Shown in pieces: positions 54,325-64,000 of a stretch of 64,000 bases of DNA (position 1 is the first letter of the stretch; each line of letters begins with the position of its first letter). The position numbers and the translations under genes are program-made. Below the pieces are notes generated by a model that saw only the letters and a list, made by a program, of their open reading frames with translations, had not been told where the DNA came from and made no database searches. Source of the DNA: Nemopilema nomurai (taxonomy: Eukaryota; Cnidaria; Scyphozoa; Rhizostomeae; Rhizostomatidae); NCBI GenBank assembly GCA_003864495.1, contig ML133422.1, positions 587,139 to 651,138 of the forward strand, in the 5' to 3' direction.

Positions 54325-55140
54325 TTGAAAACGTGACAGAGCTATCGAGAAAGCCCGAGAAAAGACGAAAATAACAACGGGGCAATTTTTATGTTTGTGT
54401 TTGGCCAAGGGGTCGCTTTTCGGCATGACAGAGCCCCCGAAGTCATTTAAACAAAAATCGATAGCAGTAAGGAGGTTTTTCAGTTTTTGTCTATAAAAAT
54501 GACCAGGATCGGCAGTGATTTTCCACTATATACTTTGCAAGAATTAAAGGGCAGGCTTAGCACGGTCGAATTTAACGGATTTCGAAGTTTCGCCAGTCAT
54601 GCATTGCTCAAATCGAGTCGGAGCCGATTCAGGGGCAACATAGGAATCAATTTAGACGACGAAAAGGTCTAAAAACGAAGCATTTTAAACTTGCTTCACT
54701 TCAGGTTGATCAGCTAAAATATTGAGAATTTTCTCGTGGTCAACTGTTCTTCGATGGAGAATTGACAGGGTAACCCTCAAACGATTTTGAGTTTAAACCG
54801 CCCTCAATTTTCCAAAACTATGAAAAAGACAGCTGCCATGTAATCTACCCCCAAAATTTTCCAAAACGACAAGTAAAACGGCCAACGAGGCAAGCTTTTC
54901 GTGTCAGCTTTTTCGGACCTGGCAAGTAGGAAGGTGTCATGTTGTGTTGTTTGTTTCATGCGGCGGTCGCTTCGCCCCATGACTTGCTGGAAAAAGGTTC
55001 CTCGAAGGTGTTAACGTTAATTTGATTGATTGCCGCCTCTGGACACCGTCAAACTGTAATGGGACGTGCACTCGCTTTTTGGAAGTAGCCGAAGTCCGCC
55101 TTGAATGCAAGCATTTCGACTAGAAATTGCAGATATAAGG
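54325..55140 (+). repeat. R1 dispersed repeat, copy C, with a small open frame
   Basis: About 800 bases repeat 52925-53735 in direct orientation with many small differences. It contains a frame of 61 codons from 54487 (YTLQELKGRLSTVEFNGFRS inside). The matching frame in copy B differs by both silent and replacement changes and has a stop, so coding function is doubtful. Confidence 0.8.
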
Positions 55141-55352
55141 AAAGAGTTAAACTATTGGAAGAGCTTTTGAGGTAGGTTTGTAAAATCATCAATATTGTAC
55201 GGACTTTATTCATATCTTCATCCTTTTTTGTGCTTATCGCAACGCAGCCGCATGGTAGAGATGATCAAACAAGTCGTTTTTCAATTCATCTCTCACTTAA
55301 TTCCAAGGAAGGGTTTCTTATACACTTTGTAACAATTTTGTAGCGCTGAGAT

Positions 55353-56951
55353 ATGCCGCGCCGGCGCCGAAATTTCGATCGACAACAAGAAAGGGAAAGA
55401 CGAAGACACTACTATCTTCGCAATCGAAATTTAGCTGGAGCTGGAGACAATCCAGAGGAAGAGGATATTTATGTAGCTCCTAACGAATTGCATGCGTTAG
55501 AGCTTCAAATTCCTGAAGCATTACGAGGACAGTGGCAGAATTTGATGCCTGTAATCGCTGAAGTGCAACGACGCGAGAATGTTGACTTTGCTGCCGTTCA
55601 TGCTCAAGAACGTGAAATTGAACACCAACCAGATTTTGACGCGCGACCGCAGCACTACCTTGGTTTAATGAGCAATTCATGTGGACATTGCCATTCTAAA
55701 TTTTTTGTTACCGAGCAAAACGCACAACATTTATTTACAAAATGTTGCTTCAGAGGAAAAGTGGTACTTCCTCCAATTGTACAACCTGCACCACATATAA
55801 TGGAACTTTTCAATGGAAATACACCACAATCACGTCATTTTTTGCAACATATTCGCAACTATAATGCTGCCTTGGCAATGGCTTCTTGGAATGCCACCGT
55901 CAACGAACTCCCTGGTAGAGGACCCCATGTGGTTACGATTCACGGACAAACCTACCACTTGACAAGCGCAGCAGATGCCCCAGAAGGTACACGTCCAGAG
56001 TATTCCCAGTTATACATAATGGACACCAATCAAGCATTGCAGGAGCGAATTCATGACCCAAGAAATGCGAACCTGCGACCTGATGTCTTGCAACTTCTAC
56101 AGGATGAACTAATGGCTGTTAATCCTTATGCAAGACAATTCAGGAATATGGGGCAAGTTTTACAACAACAACGTGACGCTGCAGCCGCAAACAACCAACC
56201 CGTACCGCAAGTGAGGATGATCATTGCACGTCGACCTTTCCAGGATCGCCGTTATGACAATCCTACAGCAACCGAAATTGCTGCAGTTTACGTGGGAGAC
56301 GAGGGGGCACCCCCCGATCCAGCTAATCGAGACATTACCGTTTTTAATATTGCTGACAACAACACACAAAAAATCAAAATTACATCTCCCAATGCTGATC
56401 CAATGACTTATCCTTTGTTGTTCTTTCATGGAGATTTTGGATGGAACATTGATCTCCAACGCAACAGACAACAAGGTGCTGCTCGCGGAGGCAACCAAAG
56501 AGAGCGAATCTCTTTGAATGAATTTTATGCATACCGCATAGCCGTCCGTGAGGATTTTTCGGCAATTTATTGCTCCAGATTGCTGTTTCAACAATACTTG
56601 GTTGATGCGTACACAAAAATTGAGGGAAATCAACTGACATACATAAGAACGCATCAAACTCAAATGAGGGTGGAATCCTACCAAGGCCTTATGGATCACG
56701 TCGAAAGGCGTGCACAGGCCGAAGATGCAAACGTTGGTCGCATTGTGATTCTACCTGCCACCTTTAAAGGAAGCACAAGATCAATTTATCAGAATTATCA
56801 AGATGCAATGACAATTGTTACCAAGTATGGTAAGCCTGACATTTTCCTGACCATGACTGCTACCCAAACTGGCCTGAGGTACAAGAAAATATTTTGCCAC
56901 ACCAAACAGCGAATGACAGGCCAGATATTGTCAGTCGTGTTTTTCACCTGA
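55353..56951 (+). pseudogene. Helitron Rep/helicase protein, N-terminal part
   Basis: The ATG at 55353 starts a 532-codon frame with an Arg-rich beginning (MPRRRRNFDRQQERERRR). A Cys/His cluster (SCGHCHSKFFVTEQNAQHLF) at residues 109-128 is followed by the Helitron-like N domain: NPYARQFRNMGQVLQ, PMTYPLLFFHGDFGWN (residues 352-367), RISLNEFYAYRIAVREDFSA, LPATFKGSTRSIYQNYQDAM. A one-base loss near 56858 throws the frame just where the family reads a Cys-Asn/Tyr-Pro-x-W motif; the correct text continues in the frame of 56894. The protein would nick and transfer a single DNA strand in rolling-circle transposition. Confidence 0.9.
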
Positions 56952-57858
56952 AGCTGAAGGAACTTTTGTGTGACCTGCTTCAGAGACATGTTTTAGGACA
57001 TGTGATTGCATATGTTTACACAATTGAGTTCCAGAAAAGGGGTTTACCACATGCACACATGGTTCTGTTTCTTTCGGATGCCGACAAACCACGTACAGCA
57101 GAGGATGTTGATATGTTGGTGTCTGCAGAAATTCCAGATCCACAACGAAATGCACATTTACATGAAGTTGTCAAGAAGCACATGATTCATGGGCCATGTG
57201 GTCAACTTGACCCCCATTGTGTGTGCATGCAGGATGGTCAATGCAAAAAGGACTTCCCTAAAGCATTGGTCCAGGAGACAGAATAAATGTCAATGGATAT
57301 CCTTTGTACAGACGTAGAGGACAGCACCTGGCACAGCTACGTCACCACATGGTTAATGACTCTTGGGTTGTTCCTTACAGTCCACAACTTCTCACAAAAT
57401 TCAACTGTCATATGAATGTTGAAATCTGCACAACTGTAAAAAGTGTCAAGTACATTTTCAAATACATTCACAAAGGAAATGATTCTGCACATGTGGAAAT
57501 CAGGAACAACATACTACATCATGATGAGATTCTTCAATACCTCAATGCGAGGTATGTTGGCCCTCATCAAGCTGTGTTTCGAATCATGCAGTATAAGATG
57601 CATGACAAGAGCCACACCATCATTCGCCTTGCTGTGCATCTGCCTTTGCAGCAGAATGTCTATTTCCAGGAAGGAAACGAGGACAGGGTACTCAATGTAA
57701 ATCCAAACACAACGCTCACTGCTTGGTTTCAACTGAACCAAGAAGATCCAAATGCACAGCAGTATCTATATTCGGAAATTCCACACCATTACACATTTGA
57801 CCAAAGAAACAAAAGGTGGAAAATGAGGCAGCGACAAGACAGCACCACTCATTGGTAG
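56860..57858 (+). pseudogene. Helitron HUH nuclease core
   Basis: Frame 56894-57286 contains TIEFQKRGLPHAHMVLFLSD with the HUH pair (H53 and H55 of this frame, near 57050), then HGPCGQLDPHCVCMQDGQCK. After a frameshift near 57280 the frame 57304-57858 has VKYIFKYIHKG with the two tyrosines (Y50 and Y54) expected of the Y2 motif, DEILQYLNARYVGPHQAVFR and QNVYFQEGNED. The HUH histidines bind the metal and the tyrosines attack DNA. All catalytic residues survive despite the frame breaks. The block flows into the helicase part after another one-base shift near 57840. Confidence 0.9.
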
Positions 57859-59929
57859 GATATACCAAGTGCAGCCATCAGATCCAGAAAGGTTTGCCCT
57901 CAGATTGCTTCTTCTCCATCGGAGAGGAGTAACATCCTTTGAAGACATACGAACCATTGATGGTCATCTACACGAGACATTCAAGGGTGCAGCAAGGGCA
58001 CTGGGTCTTTTGGAAGATGATGCTGAACATAGACGATGCTTGCAAGAGGCATCAATCATGAACATGCCTTCACAGATGAGGCAACTATTTGCCACACTCA
58101 TGGTATTTCAGACACCATCTGACATTAGAGCACTGTTTGAACAATTCAAAGAAGTGATGTCTGAAGATTATGTTAGACATGATCAAGTCAACAATCCAGC
58201 CATTGTCTTTGAAGACAGACACATGTATCTTTGCCTCTGGGACATTGACAACAATCTCAGGATTCATGGTAAGTCAATTACTAATGCTGAATTCTCAGAT
58301 TTACCCCAGCTTCCAGAGGGCTACAATCAGCCACAGAATGCAGATGAAGATATTGATGTCATCCGTGAGCAAGAACAGGGAGCAGAAATGCTGCAGCTTC
58401 TTAATGACAACCAACTTCACATTCACAACACCGTCATGAATGCTATACAAACAGCATCTGAACAAAAACTGCTACTTTGTGGATGGTCCAGCAGGCACAG
58501 GTAAGACATTTCTTTACAACACATTAGTGCACAACCTTCAAGCCTTAGGTGTGAAAGTAAAATGTGTTGTATATTCTGGGATAGCTGGCACATTGTTGAT
58601 TAATGGAGCTACAGCTCATTCAACTTTCCAGATTCCTATTCCATTACTGCCAGATTCCACTTGTAACATCAAACGTCAAAGCGCAAGAGCTCAGAAGCTT
58701 TTAGAAACCTCTCTCTTTATCTGGGATGAGGCTTCTATGATTCCTGCAAATGCTTTGAAGGCAGTTGACATTCTCCTGAGAGATATTACACAAACTGACC
58801 AACCTTTTGGAGGTAAGTATATGTTTCTTGGAGGTGATTTCAGGCAGGTTCTCCCAGTTGTTCTTAGAGCAGGTAGAGAACGCACTGTCCAAGAAAGCTT
58901 GAAGAATTCTCCTCTGTGGCAACACTTCAACAAATTTCAACTTCATGTAAACATGAGAGCTACACATGATGAACAGTACAGGCATTTTGCTGACTGGCTG
59001 TTAAGACTTGGCAATGGTGAGGAGCCACATGATGACTTTGACCAAGTCACCTTACCAGAAAACATATTGCTACCTTCACTCAATGAGCTGGTGAGCTTTT
59101 TGTATCCACCAACACAACCAGGACAGCCAAACCTAATGCTAGATCCTGGAACAATGTCAGAACGCTGCTGCTTGACTCCCAAGAATCAGTTCACTCACCG
59201 CATCAATGAGCTGGTGCTTGATAGATGGCAAACACCTATGCACACATACCTCAGTACAGACAGGGTAATCAGTGAGGACCCAATAGAAGCTGCAGCATAT
59301 CCAATTGAATTTCTCAATGCACAAACACCTAGAGGAATGCCACTTCACAAGTTGCAGCTCAAGGTATTTTGTCTTCAAATATTTATTTCAAACTCTATTG
59401 AGACCTTACTGTTGATAATTTTGCAAATTCAAATGTTTATAAATGTGTCTGTCATTTTCCATTATAGATAAATCTCCAAATTCAACTTCTAATAAAGAAT
59501 TTTCTTTTCTAGATTGGTGCAACTGTTATCCTATTAAGGAACATCAATCCAAAAAGAGGACTCTGTAATGGCACCCGTCTCATAGTAAGAGATTTACAAC
59601 GCCATGTTATTTGCGCAGAAATTATAGGAAATGGGCATAGAGGTGAGTATGTGATGATACCCAAAATCACAATGTCATCACAAGATACAGCCCTACCTAT
59701 CAATATTGCAAGAGTCCAGTTTCCAGTGAGACTAGCTTACTGTCTCACAATCAACAAAGCCCAAGGCCAGTCATTAAGGTATGTTGGTGTTTATCTACCT
59801 GAGCCTGTCTTCAGTCATGGCCAACTCTACGTTGCCATGTCAAGGGCTAAGTCATTTGCTGGCATTAAAGTCATGCTACCAGAAGGACAGAAAACAAAGA
59901 ATGTTGTCTACCGTGAAGTTTTGCAGTAA
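57845..59929 (+). pseudogene. Helitron PIF1-like SF1 helicase, two exons
   Basis: 57869-58504 is the linker (QPSDPERFALRLLLLHRRGV; MNMPSQMRQLFATLMVFQ). After a frameshift near 58470 the frame 58440-59363 has Walker A GPAGTGKT (residues 16-23), Walker B FIWDEAS (94-99), and GGDFRQVLPV (131-140), all intact. An intron of 149 bases (59364-59512, GT...AG) falls between LHKLQLK and IGATVILLRNINPKRG. The second exon continues GLCNGTRLIVRDLQ, CLTINKAQGQSLRYVGVYL and YVAMSRAKSFAG, and stops at 59929. The helicase unwinds donor DNA during transposition. It is fused to the Rep domains as in other Helitrons. Only one frameshift inactivates this half. Confidence 0.9.
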
Positions 59930-60784
59930 GCCCCATGCCCCATGATCCATTAAACTGATAGACCTCCATGCACACATTTTGTTGCACGCCACACTTGGAT
60001 ATCATTTAGGTGATCTAATCCTGATACCTTCTGACCCATACTCATATCTTTTCTACTGAATGATAGTGCACTAATTCAAATAAAGTACTCAGTGAGCCTC
60101 ACATGATCATTATTTATACTTTTCTTCTCTTGATTGTAATTTCTTCTTCTGTATCTATTTCTTAATAGTTGAGCTACATCTTCCACGCTACTGTTCAGCA
60201 TGTTCTATCCTTTCATTGCCAGACTACTTGGCTGTAATTCTGATACCTTCTGACCATACTCATATCTTTTCTACTGAATGATAGTGCACTAATTCAAATA
60301 AAGTATAATTTTGATCATCCCTAGATTGATCACTCTTGATCAGCCCAACCAGGCGCCTATACATGCCAACCTTGGGGCTCCCGATCCACCGAAATGTATA
60401 GGAGGTGAGTGCTACACTGTGTTGCACTCACCCATGGGGTATCTTGATCTTTGATCCTAATACCCCTGGATCCATATTTTCTGTCTAAACACTAAAATAC
60501 TGTACTCAGTGAGCTCTCTGTATTTCTACTCCTCTTCTACTGCTCTATTCAATACATTTCTTCATGGAACAGTTTTTGAGTTATGCTTGACATCTTCCCC
60601 GATGTTGCCTATGGGAAGGTGTAGTTTCTTTCCTCAATGGCAGTTTAACTCCCCAACTCCCAAAATGTATTGAACAGGATTCAACATATAGTAATAGTTG
60701 CCATTTTAAAGATTATTCTAGCCAAACTTTGTTTTCCTTCCTAAGAACGAATTTCTTGTGTAACGATTTTTTGTTTCTTTTCAG
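59930..60784 (+). repeat. Helitron 3' untranslated region with duplicated polyadenylation block
   Basis: A block ctgataccttctgaccatac...aattcaaataaagta occurs at about 60019-60088 and 60239-60306, each with an AATAAA signal (60079-60084 and 60297-60302). A third, more decayed version may lie at 60455-60515. No coding sequence. A strong hairpin is at 60404-60432. Confidence 0.75.
60404..60432. repeat. Perfect 9-bp hairpin
   Basis: ggtgagtgc (60404-60412) and gcactcacc (60424-60432) pair perfectly around an 11-base loop; an outer 7-bp pair tatacat/atgtata (around 60357-60400) lies next to it. Hairpins mark Helitron 3' ends, but no CTRR end follows directly, so a role in termination is only a suggestion. 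Confidence 0.7.
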
Positions 60785-60970
60785 AACATTTCCTCAGAGT
60801 GCACCTAGCCAGCGCATCCGTGAAGAGGCAAAAGAACAAACGAGAACTACCTTTTTAAAAACAAAGACACAACTGTTGACATTTTAATATTTATGGAGTA
60901 GTTTTAAGGGGCAATTCCTCTCCCACAGAAGGGGACTTAAGCCCGCGCAGCGGGGTTTTGGGGGCTTATG
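60785..60970 (+). repeat. Second copy of the terminal exon and right inverted-repeat arm
   Basis: After a tttcttttcag acceptor at 60784 the text gaagaggcaaaagaacaaac...ctttttaaa resembles the last exon at 52537-52580. It is followed by the right inverted-repeat arm 60896-60970 with the internal hairpin cccgcgcagcggg (60942-60954), the inverted match of 54051-54125. Confidence 0.55.
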
Positions 60971-60999
60971 TATTTTTATTGTGTGGTGGATGATGATGA

Positions 61000-61560
61000 A
61001 TGATCTTTAATTTGGTTTTCCTTCATTCTCACATTGTTCTCTTGTTCACGGTGCCGTTAAAATTTCTAGAACAAGCAAGATCACAAACAAATTAAAGAAA
61101 CACACTACTGAATATGAGGCGTGATTATGAAAAAGTTTTGACGTGGTTTTTCTTTTGTTCGCATTCATAGCCAGTTTTTTTAGGCTAGAAGCAGGGCTCC
61201 TCTAATAGAGTCAGAACCATTTCAAGAGCAAGTTAGAAATACATTTAGACAACGAAAGAGTCTACATAGACTTGAATAGCTGTAAGATGGGTCAATTCAT
61301 TTGACCGGGGGTGCTACAAAGATGATGACAAAGGATGAGTAAACCGTCAACGAAACCTGTTTGTCATGTCAACTTTTTCGGACTTGGCAAGCCCGTTGGC
61401 AAGTTAGAAGGTGTCATGTCGTGTTGTTTGTTTCGTGCCGCGATCGCTTGGCCCGATAACACACTGGCAAGAGTTCCTTTCGCGGTGTTAAGATTGACGA
61501 ATTGTCAACTTAGTGGATTATCGCGTCGAGACACCATCAAACTGCAATCTTGCAATCCTG
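61000..61560 (+). repeat. R1 dispersed repeat, copy D (diverged)
   Basis: Begins with ttggttttccttcattctca near 61010 and includes gtgtcatgtcgtgttgtttg near 61419, matching 53518-53540 of copy B, and caccatcaaactgcaat near 61531. Several internal parts are missing. It lies in the same orientation as copies B and C, on the opposite side of the Helitron genes. Confidence 0.65.
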
Positions 61561-61822
61561 TGATTGCAACTGCGACACAATACCTTATTTGTCCGGCCGG
61601 TACAACAGAAAAACAATCTCCCATCACTTTTGAAATATAGCAGTAGCATGCAAACTTTTTTAACAGGTAACATCTGTCATCTAATTGATCATTCCTCCCT
61701 AAATAGTAGCACATAGAATAGAAAAAAGCCTCAGTCAACTTCCCCCGACAAAACCATTGTTTTAACCATATAAAAGGGTAATGACTACCTCACCCTCTTA
61801 GACCAGAGCAAACATTTTAAAA

Positions 61823-62292
61823 ATGAAGGACCAAACACATGCAGTGAAAGTTCTTTTTGGAAAAAAATCAAAGGCGTTCCGTATTAAAAGGGAAGAAAAG
61901 TTTTTTTTCGTCAATGACGAAGGAAATAGAATCAGGATCATAAGGTAACTATGGGATCGCCATTACCGTCTTTCAGGTTATTTATTTCTTTAAGAATTCA
62001 ACGGCTTTTAGAAGATATTTTTCTTTTTCATCTATGAATTCATTCATAGCAAATCTATTCTTTAAATACATATCAGATTATCAGCTTGGCAGATCAATTT
62101 TCGTAGGCAATTTGAGAAGTGAATGATCATTTTTCACCTTTATTTACCACCTGCCTCCGTTCAAATGACTTATAAAATATTTTTTATTGTAGACCAGGAG
62201 ACACAGTTAAAATAAAATTGGTGCCACGCACAAAAAGAAGAAAAGATAAAGACAAACAAGGCACCAACCAGAACATAAATGGAAAATTGTAA
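61823..62292 (+). CDS. Candidate two-exon gene for a small basic protein
   Basis: An ATG at 61823 opens 40 codons plus two bases (MKDQTHAVKVLFGKKSKAFR at the start) ending at a donor (ataag then gtaact at 61945). A T-rich acceptor (tttttattgtag) at 62181-62192 precedes a second exon that keeps the frame: PGDTVKIKLVPRTKRRKDKD, then QGTNQNINGKL and TAA at 62290. The joined product is 73 residues, rich in Lys and Arg, with no domain I recognise. The 248-base intron has GT...AG borders. Neither half is long enough to stand out alone. It could be the only host gene in the window, a small transposon accessory gene, or chance. Confidence 0.35.
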
Positions 62293-64000
62293 ACATTTAT
62301 TATTATTAATGTTTTACGTTTTATTTTTATATAAATATAATTTTTTAATCTTTAGTAGTTTTAATCAATATAGTTTAATTACATTTCCTACCATAACAGT
62401 TGGAGGTTTTACTCTCTCATTCCTTAGCAACGTTTCATCAATCCGGTTCAAAATTTTCGTATACACTTGAAATAACCAGGTGGCTCAAGTTTAAAAAAAA
62501 TTTCCCTTACCTCAAAAACACTTTTTAAACACTGGAAAAGATTTGAAACTTTCAAACAAATGTTTACCAGCATTAACCTTCGGCGTACCTGTCTTCCAGA
62601 TGACATGAAACAAGTAGGCAATCAGGGCAACATTAAATGAAACAACAAGCATACTCGTGAAAGGGGCTTTTAATGTTATTTGCTTTAGCTAGGCATCTTT
62701 GGCTCGATAAGCAACAAATAGAACATCTCTAAACAATGCCCCAGTGCAAAACAAAAAACATTCCCCATCTACATAAATCAAGTATTATGCCAAAAATGCC
62801 AGGGAAGATCTATCCCAATTTTCAAACAAAACAGGACCAATTTTAAAGTTTGTGCGTGAAAAATTAAACAAAGACTCCCGTATAAAATTCTGGCCTACTT
62901 GATTTCAAATAAGCATAATCTGTCAAATTTCAGAATTCGACTATTCAAGCCACCCCTAGAAGTATCAATTACAAGCAAATATGACATCCTTCGTCATGAT
63001 CATCATTCAATTCAATCAAACATTAAACAACTGCGTTATAAGGTCTTATCGTTCACCCACACACTAAGTTGCACAACGTCACGAGACAATAAAGATGGCA
63101 ATGCAAAATGTTTAGCACAAAAACAAAATGCACATACAAAGCAAATCTCATGGACTTTAGTTCAACTCTTTTAATGGAAAAAACCAAAAGAATAAAATTC
63201 GTTTTGAAACAAACAAACCATAACTAATGTATTTTCAAATAATAAGTAATGTTTTGTCACACAATAGCCCTCAAAACGTACTACGCTGACTCAACTGTTT
63301 CAAGATAATAGAAGGGTCCATAAATGGCCCCCCAAACAAATGCCCATTGCACGGGCTCGACAGCCTCGGTTAGAAGCGAAGTTTGACGTCATACATAGCC
63401 GTCCAAAAAAAGCAACAGCCTCAAATTGAAGCCAAGAATACCATCTCGCGTGAACTTAACTTCAAAGCTGCAGACACCTCAAACAGTGGTAGTGTCATAA
63501 TTCGTTTGAAATAACCCGGCCCCATCCTATGCGTGTTTCCTTCATGCCTCGCTGCCAACACAAAGCTTCCGACTTTAGTGTTGTTTTTAAAATTCACATA
63601 TACCTGCCAACCAGCCTGAAGAAAATTAATCACACATTACCTTCAATCGCACATTGGCACTATTTCCGTTCCCACAAACACGAATCTACAGGTATCACAT
63701 GACTAGGTACTCTTTAAAAAGTCCCATCCAAAAACGACGAGACAGACTAACACAAATATTACACGGCGCGTGGACACCTGGTACGTATCAGTTCTTCACT
63801 TTTTAAGGACTTGCACTAAAGTTACTACCAAATTTTAAAAGTTACGATACCTAATAGGGTCGATTTTCTACACTTTCTGAGCATGCATTTCATCCATCAT
63901 CTTTACAATTACAACGGCAAACGTTGAACCTTGACCTTACTGTCCGCTTCTGTTTACAGATAGCCAACGTTTCAAGAACATAAAACTATTTGCGTAAGTA
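62293..64000. other. Noncoding stretch with a repeat trace
   Basis: No gene recognised. A trace of the dispersed family seen at 54051-54195 recurs at 63325-63405 (cacgggctcgacagcctc, then tttgacgtcatac). The frames at 62899-63174 and 63421-63633 show no domain. Confidence 0.45.

Noticed and set aside
54487..54672. R1 small frame as a real gene
   Set aside because: The paralogous frame in copy B contains a stop and replacement changes; kept only as a low-interest observation.
55480..59378. Minus-strand frames opposite the Helitron genes
   Set aside because: Shadows of the plus-strand Rep/helicase frames.
62279..62470. 63-codon frame rich in Phe/Leu/Tyr
   Set aside because: Extremely AT-rich and overlaps the end of the better supported two-exon gene; no motif.
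1..64000. tRNA and rRNA genes
   Set aside because: No cloverleaf with A/B boxes or rRNA core sequence was recognised by eye; a dedicated scan (tRNAscan-SE, Infernal) would be needed to exclude degenerate ones.

Overview
This is AT-rich eukaryotic DNA from an animal genome. The repeat content (ISL2EU/Harbinger with YqaJ and THAP partners, piggyBac, Helitron/Helentron, Polinton-like, BEL/Pao, gypsy, CR1- and RTE-type LINEs) and a CUE-HECT protein of the expanded G2E3-like kind point to an early-branching invertebrate, most likely an anthozoan cnidarian. This is inference from gene families; no rRNA, mitochondrial or diagnostic host gene is present. I see no bacterial operon, rRNA, tRNA or CRISPR array. 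Almost every recognisable coding stretch is transposon-derived and most are broken by stops or frameshifts.

Layout. 0-6.2 kb: a MITE-like repeat, an intronless decayed CUE-HECT gene, an integrase-core-like transposase exon on the minus strand, then three tandem-repeat blocks (about 30 bp; a 62/80-bp alternating higher-order repeat; a regular 25-bp repeat). 7-15 kb: a dead piggyBac split by two clean insertions, a hAT-like element (8-bp duplication) and a 4.3-kb Ty3/gypsy element (150-bp LTRs, 5-bp duplication). 15-18.2 kb: PIF/Harbinger remains (nuclease on plus, Myb/SANT-like partner on minus) with an inserted noncoding repeat here called R1. 18.2-20.1 kb: a Polinton/Maverick-like remnant with a capsid-like gene and a protein-primed polymerase facing each other. 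20.4-25 kb: a large multi-exon gene of unusual composition (Cys-rich N-terminus, RNase-H-like candidate core, RING-H2 finger, Cys/Asp-Ser-His protease-like C-terminus). 25-31 kb: DDE_Tnp_4 transposase debris, a CR1/L2-like LINE, a THAP-linked transposase-like gene and an HUH Rep-like fragment. 32-38 kb: an ISL2EU-type element (transposase plus, YqaJ nuclease minus) into whose middle an RTE-type LINE inserted, giving a 935-codon chimeric open frame; more THAP and transposase debris follows. 39-44 kb: a Tc1-like element carrying a nearly intact piggyBac. 45-50 kb: Helentron 3' remains (OB-fold-like exons, endonuclease, helicase tail) and a BEL/Pao pol, all minus, then an LTR-element end on plus. 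51-61.5 kb: a GC-rich leader unit with tandemly duplicated phase-matched exons, R1 repeats, and a Helitron (HUH Rep plus PIF1-like helicase) with four frameshifts and one intron. 61.8-62.3 kb: a candidate two-exon short gene.

The best candidates for something not well described are the RING/protease/RNase-H-like gene at 20.5-25 kb, the alternative-exon unit at 51-52.6 kb, and the transposase-LINE chimera at 32.6-35.4 kb. Family names come from recognition of motifs in translated sequence, without any database search.
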